A DNA stretch of 64,000 nt from Sphingomonas daechungensis (GTDB lineage: Bacteria; Pseudomonadota; Alphaproteobacteria; Sphingomonadales; Sphingomonadaceae). Made by a program: the position numbers and the translations under genes. The stretch lies in NCBI RefSeq assembly GCF_014489495.1, contig NZ_CP060780.1, positions 1,995,001-2,059,000 of the forward strand, written 5' to 3'. This document shows positions 8,519-18,584 of this stretch, one piece after another. Numbering within the stretch: the first letter of the stretch is position 1; each line of letters opens with the position of its first letter. The notes below the pieces were generated by a model that did no database searches, had not been told where the DNA came from, and saw only the letters and a list, made by a program, of their open reading frames with translations.

Positions 8519-10198
8519 CTAGCCTCGGCGGCGCGGCAGAACGAGGGCGAGCTTTTCTCCGGTTACGCGAAGGTCGCCGCCCGCCGTCTGTGCGATCCCC
8601 GAGCGAGTTTCAGCGAAAAGCCCGCAGCAAGCACGTCCGCGCCATCCTCAAGCCGGCCGAACAATTGCGCTTCGCTGAGTCCGCGAAGAGCTTGCGGGCG
8701 ATTCATCGTCACCAGGCATTGGCCGACGTCGCAGTCGAGCGCGATCGTCAGCTTCTCCTTGGGCTCGACCACGTCGATCAGCGCGAAGCAGAACCGGCGC
8801 ATCAGCCGCTCCAGTACGTTCTGGTCGAAGGTGGCGATCGCGGGGATACGGGAGAGATGGACCTCGGTGAGGCCATGGCGCTCGGACGCCCGAGTCTTCA
8901 ATTCCTCCGATAGGCGGGTCAGGAGGGCATTGAGATCGGTCGAGCCTTCAAGAGCGGTGGCGGATCGAAGCTTCGCCGCAATATCGAGATCCTCGATCGC
9001 CGAGAGCAGCAACCTCGCCTGGGCCACGATTTCTGCGGCGCGTTCGCGATAGGGCTCCTCGGCCGGACCGAGATACTGGCCATCGATAATTTCCGCGAAG
9101 CCAATGATCGCGTTGAGCGGCGTGCGTAGTTCGTGGATCAGCTCGCGGAGGGCGTCCTCGTCGAGCGGCTCCTCGGCGGCAGAAACAACCTCTTCCGCAA
9201 TGCGGTCCATCGACCGCACTCCGACTCCCCGGTAGCCCGCGAAACGGCCATCGGTCGGTTCGAACGCCGGCACCCCACTCAGCTTCCATTCCCCGGCGGC
9301 GGGCCCCTCGCCCGAAACGGTCATGATCGCATCGCGGAACGGCGCCCGGACCGAGAACGCCCGCTGAATGCGCTGGTCGACCCCGTTGTGCTCCTGCGGG
9401 CTCGCAAGCGAACGCCCGACCAGGGTCCCTTGGCACACCTTCGACCCAGCCGATTTCCCCGGACGGGCCACACTCCCATCGAAAGAGCGGCGGCGAGCCC
9501 TCGACTGGAGCGACCGGTGGCAAGGCTGCCCTCATCGCCGGATACGACTGGGCGCGATTGACCTGCCGTTCCTCGCGAAGATGCTCGATCCGGGCCAGGA
9601 CCTCGCTGATCGACGGGATTGGCGGCATCTGCGCTTGCGGGACAGTCGGTGCGGGATCTGGCTCCGGCCGTGGTACCGGCTCTTGTTCGACGTCATGTTC
9701 GTGAACGGGTTCAGGCACGGCCTCGTCCGTGGAAACCGCCAGCGTCTCGGGCTCGAGGTCGACCGGGGGAGCCACGGGAGAAGGCGGCGGCGGCGCCGGC
9801 TGTGCTGCGCCCCAAGCAGGAAGCGCCGGATAAAGCGATCGGATGAACTGCCGGCTGTCGGGGCTAGCCGTCGCCAGCACATCCTTCCACTGAAATGGCT
9901 GCAGTCCGGCGGACGCAAGAACCGGTGCGGACACGGCCACAGTGTCGCTCGCGAAGAAAATGACCAGTGCAACGGGAAGCTGCGGCCGGGCTACGGCACG
10001 CGCGGCGGCGGCACGGAGCGGTTGCTCAATGCTCGGCGCATCGGACAGGATGACCTCAAGCGCCCGCTGGGCGAGAGGGGTCGAAAGGTCGGTAGAGCGC
10101 GCCAGAAGCTCGACCAGTTGGCGCCAGCGGACGGCGCGGTCGTGCGCATTGGACGCGGGCTGCGCCAGCACCGTATTCAGGCGATCATCGAACCGCAC
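8519..10198 (-). CDS. Soluble histidine kinase-like protein (frame breaks at 9427-9429 and 8597-8600)
   Basis: About 560 residues after repair, no membrane segment. The N-terminal 130 residues are helical, then a Pro/Glu-rich linker (about residues 135-190), a PAS-like segment (FRWECGPSGEIGWVEG), and a HisKA domain with H-box ELIHELRTPLN (His near residue 356). The ATPase domain is divergent but its last G-box region returns after repair: adding one G at 8597-8600 changes the apparent end LARGSHRRR to LARGIAQTAGGDLRV and moves the stop to 8519. The first break needs two G in the run at 9427-9429 and gives WVEGVPRGTLVGRS. No response regulator is adjacent; signal and target are unknown. Confidence 0.72.
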
Positions 10199-10320
10199 TA
10201 ATTTCCGCTTCCTTCACGACCGGTGGGCCCACCGTTCACGGGCGCGCGTTCGTACGGAAGGGGCAGATGCTTAACCATCCCGATTTGGGACAGGGCAAAC
10301 GTCAGAATTCCAAGGGATTA

Positions 10321-10344
10321 AGGGCGCCAGTTTCCCGGCGCCCT
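10321..10344 (-). terminator. Candidate terminator after the TPR gene
   Basis: Perfect 8-base arms AGGGCGCC/GGCGCCCT around an 8-base loop, 10 bases beyond the TPR gene stop. There is no clear U-run after it, so it may be Rho-assisted. Confidence 0.5.
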
Positions 10345-10353
10345 CCCATCCTC

Positions 10354-11673
10354 TTACGCCAGTGTCCCGACGTAGGTGAGCCAGTACTTGGCGATTTCAG
10401 CCCGAGGTCCGGTCACGGCATTCAATGCCGCGGTCGCCCCAGCTTTGTCGCCGGCACGGGCCAGGGCCATGCCAAGATGCAGGTTGATGAGCCCGGCGTC
10501 GGCTCCAGGCTTCTTCAACGCTGCCCGATAGATCTCGACCGCCTTGGCATACTGGCCGTAGCCGTAGAGCAAGTCCGCGTTTCCAACGGCAACCTTTGCC
10601 GTCGCAGCGTTCAGGCCCTTCGCCGCTGCCGCATCGAGGCCGGAGGCCTCGCCTGCCGACTTCGTCTTCGCCTCGGCGATCTCTTCCTTGAACGGCGACT
10701 TGCCGAGGTCGACGACCTTGGCGGCAACGCCTTCCTCAAGAACGGCCTTGGCCTCGCCTGGATAGCCCTTCATCAGCGCAAGATAGGCGTAGCGATCGTA
10801 GTCGCTTTCATCCTTCATCGCATTGACCGCGCGAAGCAGCCGATAGAGGTCCAGCGTACCGGCTTCGTCGACCGTATTCAGGTTCCGGTAGATGCCGACG
10901 GAATCACGCCAGTTGCCCGGTGCCGGGTAGGCCGCGACCCACTGCCTGCTCAGCTCCGACGAAACCGGCAGCTTGGCCTTGTACGCGAGCGAAAGGGCCT
11001 GCCTGTACAGAGCCTCGGGTGCCTTTCCGCCGTTGGCACTTTGCTGCGCAATGCTCTGGCGCAATGCTGCCACCGCTTCGGCGGGGTTTCCACCCGCGGA
11101 GCGCGATTGGGCCAGGAGCGCCCCGACTTCTCCATTCGCCGGATCGAGCTGCTGAGCTTTCTCATACGCTGCAATGGCTTGCGGATACTGTTTGAGATTG
11201 TATCTCGCCTTTCCGAGGTTCAGGTAAAAGTTCGCCAACTGTGGCTGGTCGAGCCTTCCCGAAGCGATCAGCGCATCGAGGGCGGTCGCGATCTCGGCGT
11301 AATTCTTGCTCGCAACGCCAGCCTTCAGCTGCGCCTGCGAAGTCAGGTACCGCTCATCGGGCGACTGAGCCGCCGCCTGCGCCGCGGCAACCTTCGCCGG
11401 AATATTTGCCGTATCGTTGGAATCAACGGCCGTCACCAGCTCCTGGTAGGCCTTGGCGAACGCCGCTGAGATCTTGACCTTCTTGTCGCCGATCTGGACG
11501 GTCGCGGTGCCGCCCTTGGCCGGCTGCTTCTGCTCGTTTTCCTTGTCGCCGGCGGTGCGCGGCATCTGCTGGGGCGCGCTGGAGCCGTAGCCTTCACGCT
11601 GGGCGTAAGCCGATGTTGAAAGTGCCGTCGAAGCGGCGAGTACGGCACCAAGCGCCAGAGTAGTCGATTTCAC
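10354..11673 (-). CDS. Exported TPR-repeat protein
   Basis: Tetratricopeptide-repeat protein of 439 residues, probably periplasmic. I take GTG 11673 as the start: it has GGGAGAG upstream and opens a clear signal peptide (MKSTTLALGAVLAASTALSTSAYAQ). Repeat units are visible around YLNLGKARYNLKQYPQAIAAYEKAQQLDP and again near the C-terminus (YGYGQYAKAVEIYRAAL, LHLGMALARAGDKAGATAAL). TPR proteins of this kind scaffold envelope complexes; the partner is not evident. A 441-base gap separates it from the divergent gyrA. Confidence 0.8.
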   Translation of the reverse strand: MKSTTLALGAVLAASTALSTSAYAQREGYGSSAPQQMPRTAGDKENEQKQPAKGGTATVQIGDKKVKISAAFAKAYQELVTAVDSNDTANIPAKVAAAQAAAQSPDERYLTSQAQLKAGVASKNYAEIATALDALIASGRLDQPQLANFYLNLGKARYNLKQYPQAIAAYEKAQQLDPANGEVGALLAQSRSAGGNPAEAVAALRQSIAQQSANGGKAPEALYRQALSLAYKAKLPVSSELSRQWVAAYPAPGNWRDSVGIYRNLNTVDEAGTLDLYRLLRAVNAMKDESDYDRYAYLALMKGYPGEAKAVLEEGVAAKVVDLGKSPFKEEIAEAKTKSAGEASGLDAAAAKGLNAATAKVAVGNADLLYGYGQYAKAVEIYRAALKKPGADAGLINLHLGMALARAGDKAGATAALNAVTGPRAEIAKYWLTYVGTLA

Positions 11674-12114
11674 TATTGCTCTCCCGTGCGCCGTCCTTGC
11701 GGCGCGTTGCTGCGCCGGGGCCAATAAACCCAGGCGAATGGAACGCCAAGACCGCTGTACGAGGCCAACTGAATTCTCGTTGAACCGGCCGCCGGGCGCG
11801 CCGCTGCTAACTTCGGATAAGGTCTTTCCCGTCCGGAAATGGACTAATCGAATATTGGGTCTCGCCACCTCCCTTGGCTTCGACACCTCAGGAACTGGCG
11901 GGACCCACCTCGGAAGCGGCTCGGTCACCCTCCAGAGACCGGGCCGTTTCTATTTTCTGTCCACAGGATCTGCGCTCAAAGCCTCGCGCGCGTACGCGCG
12001 CGCTCTGGCGCGCGGGTGGAAATCGGGCTAGGCCTTCCTATCTGGGGGCACCGCCGTGCAAAGCGGCGGATTCCCCTGCGTATCCGCATCAGCAGACCTA
12101 CAGGATCATCAGAC
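11674..12114. other. 441-base gap between TPR gene and gyrA
   Basis: Divergent promoter region. I see no supported gene. It contains a GC-alternating palindrome at 11985-12002 and, just before gyrA, a CAGGA ribosome site at 12101-12105. Confidence 0.5.
11985..12002. repeat. 18-base alternating CG palindrome upstream of gyrA
   Basis: CGCGCGCGTACGCGCGCG, a perfect palindrome made wholly of alternating purine and pyrimidine, 113 bases before the gyrA start. Such tracts can flip to Z-DNA or extrude under negative supercoiling. Confidence 0.85.
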
Positions 12115-14931
12115 TTGGCCACCGAACCGCCGGCAGAACTGACCGGCCCGACAGACCCTAGCGATATCGCTCCCATCTCAATCGTCGATGAGATGAAGAC
12201 CAGCTACCTCGATTACGCGATGAGCGTGATCGTGAGCCGGGCGCTGCCCGACGTGCGCGACGGCCTGAAGCCGGTCCATCGTCGCATTCTCTACGCCTGC
12301 CAGGAAGCAGGCTATGTCGCCGGGCGACCCTATCGCAAATCGAGCCGCATCGTCGGTGACGTCATGGGTAAGTATCACCCGCACGGCGACAGCGCGATTT
12401 ACGACGCATTGGCCCGGATGGTGCAGCCGTGGTCGCTTCGCGTTCCGCTGGTCGACGGCCAGGGCAACTTCGGATCGATGGACCCGGATCCTCCGGCGGC
12501 GATGCGCTACACCGAAGCGCGGCTGGCCAAGGTCGCCAACTTCCTGCTCGCGGATATCGACAAGGACACAGTCGACTTCACGCCGAACTATGACGCATCG
12601 GAGCGCGAACCGCAGGTCCTCCCGCCCGTTTCCCCAACCTGCTGGTCAATGGCGCCGGCGGCATTGCGGTCGGCATGGCCACGAACATCCCGCCGCACAA
12701 CTTGGGCGAGGTTCTGGCGGCATGCCGTGCCTATATGGACGATCCGACCGTCAGCTCCGAAGGTCTGATGGAGCATGTGAAGGGTCCGGATTTCCCCACC
12801 GGCGCTTTCATCCTCGGCCAGTCCGGCATCCGAAGCGCTTACACGACGGGCCGCGGCTCGATCATGATGCGCTCGCGCTACGAGGTCGAAGAAGGCCGTG
12901 GCGATCGGCGCTCGATTGTCCTGACGGAGATCCCCTACCAGGTCGGCAAGTCCGGCCTCGTCGAGAAGATTGCCGAAGCCGCCAAGGACAAGCGCATCGA
13001 AGGTGTCTCCGACATCCGCGATGAATCCAACCGCGAAGGCGTCCGGATCGTCATCGACCTGAAGCGCGATGCTACTCCCGACGTCGTCCTCAATCAGCTG
13101 TGGCGGCACACGCCGGCCCAGTCGTCGTTCCCGGCCAACATGCTGGCGATTCGCGGCGGACGCCCGGAAACGCTCACGCTCCGCGACATCATCGAAAGCT
13201 TCGTAAAGTATCGCGAAGAGGTCATTACCCGCCGTTCGAAGTACGAGCTGCTGAAGGCGCGCGAGCGGGCGCACATCTTGCTCGGCCTGGTCGTCGCGGT
13301 CACCAATCTCGACGAGGTCGTCAAGTTGATCCGGGGGTCGGCAAGCCCCGCCGAAGCCCGCGAGAAGCTGCTCGATCGGAAGTGGCCCGGGGCGGAGATC
13401 CGTCCCTACATTGCCTTGGTCGAGGCCGTCGAGCCGCAAGGCAAGTCGGACACCTACCAGCTCTCCGAAGCGCAGGTAAAAGCGATCCTCGAGCTTCGCC
13501 TGCACCGTCTCACGGCACTCGGCCGCGACGAGATCGGCAAGGAACTCAAGGAGCTGGCGGACTCGATCGGCGAACTGCTGGAAATCCTCGGCAACCGCGT
13601 CCGACTCTACGAGGTGATGCGCGAGGAGTTCGACGAGGTCGAGCGCGAGTTTGCAACGCCGCGCATGAGCGAGCTCGCCCCCGCTGCCGAAGGCATCGAG
13701 GACGAAGACCTGATCGAGGTCGAGGACATGGTCGTGACCGTGACCATGACCGGCTACATCAAGCGCACTCCACTGGCTCTGTTCCGTGAGCAGAAGCGCG
13801 GGGCAAGGGCCGCGCCGGCATGCAGACCAAGGACGAGGATGCGGTCACCACGCTCTTCGTCACTTCGACTCACAATCCGGTGCTGTTCTTCTCGAACCTC
13901 GGCCGCGTCTACCGCATGAAGGTCTGGCGCCTGCCCGAAGGCGGGCCGAACACCAAGGGCCGGCCTATGATCAACCTCCTGCCGCTGGCGGAGGGTGAGA
14001 CGATCTCGACCGTTCTTCCGCTGCCGCAGGACGAGAATGAGTGGGGCGACCTGCACATCATGTTCGCGACCGCGCACGGCACCGTTCGCCGCAACAGCAT
14101 GGCCGCGTTCACGAATATCCCGACAGCCGGCAAGATCGCGATGCGCTTCGGAACCTCGGCCGTCGAAGGCGCCGATAGCGGCGACGACGGCGACGAGCAG
14201 CAGGCGGATCCGAGCGATCGCCTGATCGCCGTCGAGTTGTTGAGCGAAGATGACGACGTCCTCCTCGCCACGCGCAACGGCAAGGCGATCCGCTTCAAGT
14301 CGACCGACGTTCGCGAATTCCAGTCCCGGACCTCGACCGGCGTTCGAGGTGTCCGCTTGCTTGGCGGCGACGAGGTGATCTCGATGTCGATCCTCCGCCG
14401 TGCCGGCACCACGCAGGAGGAACGCGACGCCTATCTCAAGTCGCCGACCTGGCGCGGTGGATGCTGCCCGAGGGTCTTTCGGAAGAGCGTTGGGCGGAAA
14501 TTGCCGACAAGGAGCAATTCCTGCTGACCGTGACCGAGAACGGCTACGGCAAGCGGACGTCGACCTATGAATATCGCCGCACGAACCGCGGTGGCCAGGG
14601 GATCATCAACATTATCACCAGTGAGCGGAACGGTCCCGTCGTCGCGAGCTTCCCCGTCAAGCCGGGCGAGCAGCTGATGCTCATCACTGATCAGGCCAAG
14701 GTCATTCGTACGACCGTCGGCGACATTCGCATCACCGGGCGCAACACGCAGGGTGTCACGATCTTCAAGGTCGCTGAAAACGAGCATGTCGTCGGCGTCG
14801 CCAAGATCGACGAGAGCGAAGAGGATGAGATCGAACTTGACGGCGGTGACGAAAAGGCGCCGGAGGAAGGCGCCGTGATCGGGGAAAGCGAGCTCGAACG
14901 GCCCGCCGATCCCGAGCCCGGTGCGGAGTAG
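12115..14931 (+). CDS. gyrA: DNA gyrase subunit A (frame breaks at 12624, 13799-13802, 14443)
   Basis: Introduces negative supercoils with GyrB; 939 residues after repair. Start TTG 12115 ([11 protein letters not shown]) fits a CAGGA site; no better in-frame ATG lies near. N-terminal catalytic domain: [11 protein letters not shown], the quinolone-resistance region [15 protein letters not shown] (Ser93 and Asp97, the drug-sensitive residues), and active tyrosine RYTEARL (Tyr132). The C-terminal wrapping domain begins with the GyrA box QKRGGKG, which becomes readable only after adding one G at 13799-13802. Adding one base at 12624 gives [17 protein letters not shown], and at 14443 gives [13 protein letters not shown] split gyrase gene would be lethal, so these are sequence errors. 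Confidence 0.95.
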
Positions 14932-14956
14932 CGCCTAGGCGTTCAGACTTGCGGTG

Positions 14957-14975
14957 AGCCGTGGGAACGGCTTTT
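14957..14975 (+). terminator. Intrinsic terminator after gyrA
   Basis: AGCCGT, loop GGGA, ACGGCT, then TTT, starting 26 bases after the gyrA stop. It overlaps the -35 element of the next promoter. Confidence 0.7.
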
Positions 14976-14989
14976 GGGCGCTTCGCGTT
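14964..14989 (+). promoter_or_regulatory. EcfG-type stress promoter for the host-attachment gene
   Basis: GGAAC (14964-14968), 17-base spacer, CGTT (14986-14989): an exact match to the consensus of the alphaproteobacterial general-stress sigma factor EcfG. The start codon lies 30 bases downstream. Confidence 0.65.
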
Positions 14990-15018
14990 CGCTTTGGACA
15001 GTCCAAAGGAGAACCTGA

Positions 15019-15489
15019 ATGGCCCTTCCCCACAATGCGCTCGTCCTTGTTGCCGATGGCACGAAAGTTCTGTTCTTTCGCAATCACGGAGACCAGAACC
15101 AAATCGACCTTCGGACCGAAGCGCATGACCGGCGTGAGGATCGCAAGGATCGGGACATCAAGACAGACGGCCCCGGCACAGCTGCCGTGCGGATGTCCTC
15201 CGGGGGCGCCGACACGTTCCGTCCTGCAATGGGCGAGACCGACTTTCACCAGCAGGAAGAGGACCGCTGGATCAAGGACGCCGCGGAGGAGCTGAAGAAG
15301 CGCGCGCTTCGCAATGACTTCGACACGCTCGCCATCATCGCTCCACCGAAGGCGCTCGGCGTCCTGAAGAAGTGCCTTCACAAGGAAGTCGAAAAGCGCG
15401 TGGTCATGACCATCAACAAGGAAATGACCGACCGCCCGATTCCCGACATCGAAGAGCTCCTGGTCGGTGAGGCCGCCCCGCCTGCTTAG
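15019..15489 (+). CDS. Host attachment family protein (PF10116-like)
   Basis: 156-residue cytoplasmic-looking protein beginning LPHNALVLVADGTKVLFFRNHGD, with the conserved middle ETDFHQQEEDRWIKDAAEEL and the motif APPKALGVLKK. This matches the family annotated as required for attachment to host cells, whose molecular role is not settled. A strong AAAGGAGA site precedes the ATG. The EcfG-type promoter upstream suggests induction by general stress or stationary phase. Confidence 0.8.
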   Translation: MALPHNALVLVADGTKVLFFRNHGDQNQIDLRTEAHDRREDRKDRDIKTDGPGTAAVRMSSGGADTFRPAMGETDFHQQEEDRWIKDAAEELKKRALRNDFDTLAIIAPPKALGVLKKCLHKEVEKRVVMTINKEMTDRPIPDIEELLVGEAAPPA

Positions 15490-15640
15490 GATGGGGTGTA
15501 TTACCATTATATAGCACCTCGTCCCATCCGCTTGCCCCGCCGTTCGCCGATCTGTCGGCCTCTTCCCTCTGCGCGTCGAATTGGCATGGTTCTTGAAGAG
15601 ACCTCCCGCAGCGCACCGCTGCCCAAAAAGGGAGATCAGA

Positions 15641-15904
15641 ATGACCATGATGACGACGATCGTCGCAGTTGCGTTGGGCCTCACTCCGATTGGCCACGAC
15701 GGAACCGTCAAGCCGATCAGCAATGACCAGGCGCGCCAGATCGGCCGTTTTACGGAGACGACGGACGACACCGGCACAACCCACCTGGTCGGCATCAATC
15801 GCGACACGGGCGAGCAATTCCATCTGACCGTCAACCCTTACGGCCGGGTCGAAGGCTCGGTCGGCAATTGGGCGGTGACGTTCCAGGTATCCAGCGCAGC
15901 TTGA
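15641..15904 (+). CDS. Small exported hypothetical protein
   Basis: 87 residues beginning MTMMTTIVAVALGLTPIG, a short hydrophobic leader that could be a signal peptide. The mature part has several Thr/Gly turns (RFTETTDDTGTTHLVGINRDTGEQF). GGGAGA lies 7 bases before the chosen ATG; an in-frame ATG at 15581 has no ribosome site. Family unknown to me. A near-match to a sigma-54 promoter lies at about 15583-15597. Confidence 0.55.
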   Translation: MTMMTTIVAVALGLTPIGHDGTVKPISNDQARQIGRFTETTDDTGTTHLVGINRDTGEQFHLTVNPYGRVEGSVGNWAVTFQVSSAA

Positions 15905-15920
15905 CGCGCACCGGTGTTCG

Positions 15921-16352
15921 TCAGGCGTAGAGGTGCACCACCTCAGCGCCTGGCGTGACCGCCTCCAGCAACAAGCTTCGATGACATCCCGCCGGGTCGC
16001 GCTCGTAGCAGAGCACCGCGCTCGGTTCCTCCTGCGCCAGCCCAGCCATTTGCGCGCCCTGGGCAATTGCCTCGGGCAGTTCAAGCTGACCCGCATAGAT
16101 CCGCTCCAGCTCCATCTGTTTGCCGGCCCGGGCCGCCGCCCGGCCATCCGCCGGCGTTCCCAGAGCACGCAGGTGAACATAGTCGATCCCCGCGTCCGCC
16201 AATGCATTTCGAAGCGGCGTCTTGGAAAAGCCTGGCCGCCGCGAATTGGGCACTGCCCTGACGTCGATCACTCGCTTGACACCGGCCTGCGTCAGCGCCT
16301 CCAGGAATTCCCCGACCGTCGCGCCTTCGTATCCGATCGTGAAGATTTTCAT
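15921..16352 (-). CDS. DUF488 family protein
   Basis: 143 residues starting MKIFTIGYEGATVGEFLEAL, with VIDVRAVPNSRRPGFSK, and a cysteine motif CYERDPAGCHRSLL near the C-terminus. These are hallmarks of DUF488, a family of unknown function with a possible nucleotide- or thiol-related active site. It starts one base after the GH16 stop (TGAGATG), so the two are translated together. Confidence 0.85.
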   Translation of the reverse strand: MKIFTIGYEGATVGEFLEALTQAGVKRVIDVRAVPNSRRPGFSKTPLRNALADAGIDYVHLRALGTPADGRAAARAGKQMELERIYAGQLELPEAIAQGAQMAGLAQEEPSAVLCYERDPAGCHRSLLLEAVTPGAEVVHLYA

Positions 16353-16353
16353 C

Positions 16354-17215
16354 TCACTCTTTCCCGTCCGTAGTCGGAGGCGCCATCTCGTAGACCCGAA
16401 CGTAATCGACCTCGAAACGTTGCGGCAAAGCCTCGTCGTCCAGCCCTTTCGCCCCGGCCCAATCGCCCCCATCGCCAGGTTGAGGATCAAGTAGAAGGGC
16501 GTGTCGAACGGCCAGGCTCCCCGTACGCCGGGCTGGTCGTTCCTGACCCGCATGTAGGCACGGTCATCGACGCCGATCGTAATCGCATCCGGCGTCCAGC
16601 TAAGCTGGTAGCGATGAAATGCACTGCAGGCGGTCGGAAGTGCCTTCTGTGCGCCGCGTCCAGTGCCCTTCGTGTGATTGAACAGGCCGGTGTGCAGGTT
16701 CGCGTGGACCACGTTCGGCTGTGACCCGACATGTTCGAGGATGTCGATCTCGCCCCGTCGGGCCAGGGCGCTGATCCCTGCGGCATCATCCAGAACGCCG
16801 GCCAACTTCCGCGCGTGCACGGCAGCTTCGCCGACGCCTCGAAGAAGCCGAACTTGAAGGCCGCCTTTCCGCGGGTGACGATCTTGGCCGAGCTGTACTT
16901 CTGCTTGCCCCAGTCCGGGCGCTTCCGGATCAGCTGCGGGTCCTTGCGAAGCTCGATGACGAGGCGACCGTTCTCAAGCCGGAGATTCTCCGGACGGTCG
17001 GCCGCGTAATATTGCAGCTCCTTGTTGTACCAACCCTCCTTGTTGCGGGAGGTGTCGAAGCTCCATTTGGCCTTGTCGAGCCGCGCTCCATTGAACTCGT
17101 CCGACCACAGCACGGCCGGGAGGTGAGCGGGCATGACCTCGTCGACAGCATAATTGTTTGCCGAGAGCGTGGCATCTTGGGCCGCAGCGGCCAAAAGCAA
17201 TGTGGCAAGCATCAT
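16354..17215 (-). CDS. Secreted GH16 beta-glucanase (frame breaks at 16753-16756 and 16466-16470)
   Basis: Laminarinase/lichenase-like glycoside hydrolase, 287 residues after repair, with signal peptide MMLATLLLAAAAQDA. Seen: LWSDEFNGARLDKAKWSFDT, WNKELQYY-type strand (YNKELQYYAADRPEN), PAFWMMPQG, and the catalytic motif GEIDILEHVG, where the first Glu is nucleophile and the second Glu the acid/base. One G added at 16753-16756 gives WPDGGEIDILE; one more at 16466-16470 gives the usual end MGGDWAG...VDYVRVYEM. It likely cuts beta-1,3 or mixed-link glucans outside the cell. Glucose released could feed the glk cluster at 3.6-7.2 kb. Confidence 0.85.
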
Positions 17216-17253
17216 CGACTGGATAGCGCCTCGGATGAGGACTAACAGCCCGC

Positions 17254-18584
17254 ATGCCTTTCGATATTCACATCATCGGCGGTGGCCTCGCCGGTTCCGA
17301 AGCGGCGTGGCAGCTTGCCGAAGCCGGGTTGAAGGTCCGCCTATCCGAAATGCGGGGCGGCGGCGACACGACACCTGCGCATGAGACCGATCGCTTCGCC
17401 GAGATGGTCTGTTCCAACAGCTTCCGGTCGGACGATGCCGAGAACAACGCCGTCGGCTTGCTTCACCAGGAGATGCGCACACTCGGTTCGCTGATCATGC
17501 GCTCTGCCGATCAGCACCGCGTTCCCGCGGATCCGCGCTGGCAGTGGATCGCGACGCATTTGCTCTCGAAGTCACCCGGGCAATTGCCGGTCATCCCAAT
17601 ATCATCGTGGTCCGGGAACGAGTCGACGCGCTACCTGGTCACCCCACGATCCTCGCTACCGGGCCGCTCACCGGGTCGAAGCTCGCCGAAGCCATCGCGG
17701 CGGAGACTGGACAAGGGGCCCTCGCCTTTTTCGACGCCATCGCCCCGATCATTCATCGCGACAGCGTCGACATGGACATCTGCTGGATGGCCGCGCGCTG
17801 GGACAAGGGCGGGAAGGATTACATCAACTGCCCGCTCGACAAGGAGCAGTATGAGGCCTTCGTCCAGGCGCTCCGCGATGGTGAGAAAACCGAGTTCAAG
17901 GATTGGGAAAAGGACACCCCCTACTTCGAAGGCTGCATGCCGATCGAAGTCATGGCCGAGCGTGGCGTCGAGACTCTTCGCTTCGGCCCGATGAAGGGCG
18001 TCGGGCTCGACAATCCTCGCACCGGGCGCTGGCCCTATGCTGTCGTTCAGCTGCGGCAGGACAATGCGCTTGGCACCTTGTGGAACATGGTCGGCTTTCA
18101 AACCAAGCTGAAGCATGGTGAGCAGGTCCGCATTTTCCGTACCATTCCGGGCTTGGAGAACGCGGAGTTTGCCCGCCTCGGCGGCATCCACCGCAACAGC
18201 TTCATCAACTCCCCTCGCCTGCTCGACGAGCAGCTTCGCCTGAATTCGAAGCCAAACATCCGCTTCGCCGGGCAAATCACCGGTTGCGAAGGCTATGTGG
18301 AAAGTGCGGCTGTCGGCCTGATCGCCGCCCGGTTCGCGACTGCCGAGCTACGCGGCGAGACACTGCCACCGCTTCCGACCGAGACCGCGATTGGGGCATT
18401 GCTGAATCACATCACCGGCGGCGCTGACGAAGAGAGCTTCCAGCCGATGAACGTCAATTTCGGCCTGATGCCGCCGCTCCCGGAACGCTTCCGCAAGGCC
18501 GACCGCAAGAAGGCCTATACCGACCGGGCACGCGAGAGGTTTGCGGCCTGGCAGGCCGGGCAGCGTGCCGTCGAGCCGGTCTAG
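17254..18584 (+). CDS. trmFO: Folate-dependent tRNA m5U54 methyltransferase (frame break at 17529-17530)
   Basis: FAD- and methylenetetrahydrofolate-dependent enzyme that methylates U54 of tRNAs; 443 residues after repair. N-terminal FAD motif [15 protein letters not shown], then [69 protein letters not shown] segment and HRNSFINSP, all diagnostic of TrmFO. Adding one G at 17529-17530 joins [20 protein letters not shown]. Its stop overlaps that of the convergent BLUF gene by four bases. Confidence 0.95.

Noticed and set aside
8563..9471. Histidine kinase with a degenerate ATPase C-terminus ending LARGSHRRR
   Set aside because: One G added at 8597-8600 gives LARGIAQTAGGDLRV, a normal G-box region, so the degenerate end is an artefact.
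10267..11469. Antisense open frame of about 400 codons opposite the TPR gene
   Set aside because: Low-complexity Arg/Leu-rich translation with no motif; the sense frame has a signal peptide and TPR repeats.
12115..14931. gyrA as four separate genes or a pseudogene
   Set aside because: All pieces join into one canonical gyrase A by adding one G at three places; the gene is essential.
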